This document shows, piece by piece, positions 30,889-30,973 of a DNA stretch of 30,973 bases. Source of the DNA: Chara braunii (Eukaryota > Streptophyta > Charophyceae > Charales > Characeae); NCBI GenBank assembly GCA_003427395.1, contig BFEA01000049.1, positions 2,979,666 through 3,010,638 of the forward strand, in the 5' to 3' direction. The stretch's first letter is position 1, and each line of letters opens with the position of its first letter. Position numbers and translations under genes: made by a program. Under the pieces are notes generated by a model that saw nothing but the letters and a program-made list of their open reading frames with translations, had not been told where the DNA came from and made no database searches.

Positions 30889-30961
30889 TCCATTTACTGT
30901 TATGAGTGTGAGAGAGGGAGAGACAGAGAGTGACAGAGAGAGAAAGAGAGAGAGAGAGAGG
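30838..30961 (+). repeat. (AG)n microsatellites at the right edge
   Basis: Pure AG array at about 30838-30882, then an imperfect GAGAGAC/GAGAAAG-rich tract from 30909 to the window end. Confidence 0.93.
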
Positions 30962-30973
30962 GAAGGGGGAGGG

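Overview
The window is eukaryotic nuclear DNA from the green lineage, most likely a streptophyte (a charophyte alga or early land plant). The evidence is one confident host gene, a dymeclin homologue at 26383-29112 (minus strand), whose conserved blocks read like the land-plant form of the protein, plus a Ty3/gypsy-type LTR retrotransposon with a plant-style tRNA-Asp primer site. Dinucleotide and homopolymer arrays, one sized N gap and the near absence of other open reading frames fit a large, repeat-rich genome. The species cannot be named from the sequence alone.

Left part (1 to about 14627): two roughly 3 kb direct repeats (1-3000 and 11555-14627) are read as the long terminal repeats of one large, old element. 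A primer-binding site sits 2 bases after the first repeat (3003-3020), a broken gag with a CCHC zinc knuckle lies at 5050-6182, and no protease, reverse transcriptase, RNase H or integrase is visible. The internal region also has a 2 kb leader, a GC-rich segment (8270-9340) and an array of spaced hairpins (9383-9911). A 645-base gap hides the start of the second LTR. The LTR carries about 230-bp tandem units and several about 40-nt hairpins that share an apical sequence but have different self-complementary arms.

Middle part (14628 to about 26200): no convincing protein gene. It holds tandem hairpin repeats (14914-15222), a tRNA-like Pol III promoter next to a 26-bp perfect inverted repeat (15545-15715), a second tRNA-like sequence (18095-18169), many microsatellites, and a 21-bp minisatellite that reads as heptads (20755-20941).

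Right part (26200-30973): dymeclin on the minus strand in one uninterrupted exon of 909 codons, with an N-myristoylation-type start and five low-complexity insertions. Its 3' flank carries a degenerate duplication of the gene's own end; its 5' flank is pyrimidine-rich on the plus strand and otherwise holds only simple repeats. There is no operon-like organisation: the dymeclin gene stands alone among repeats. The strongest unexplained signal is that three separate repeat families keep hairpin pairing while the paired sequence changes.
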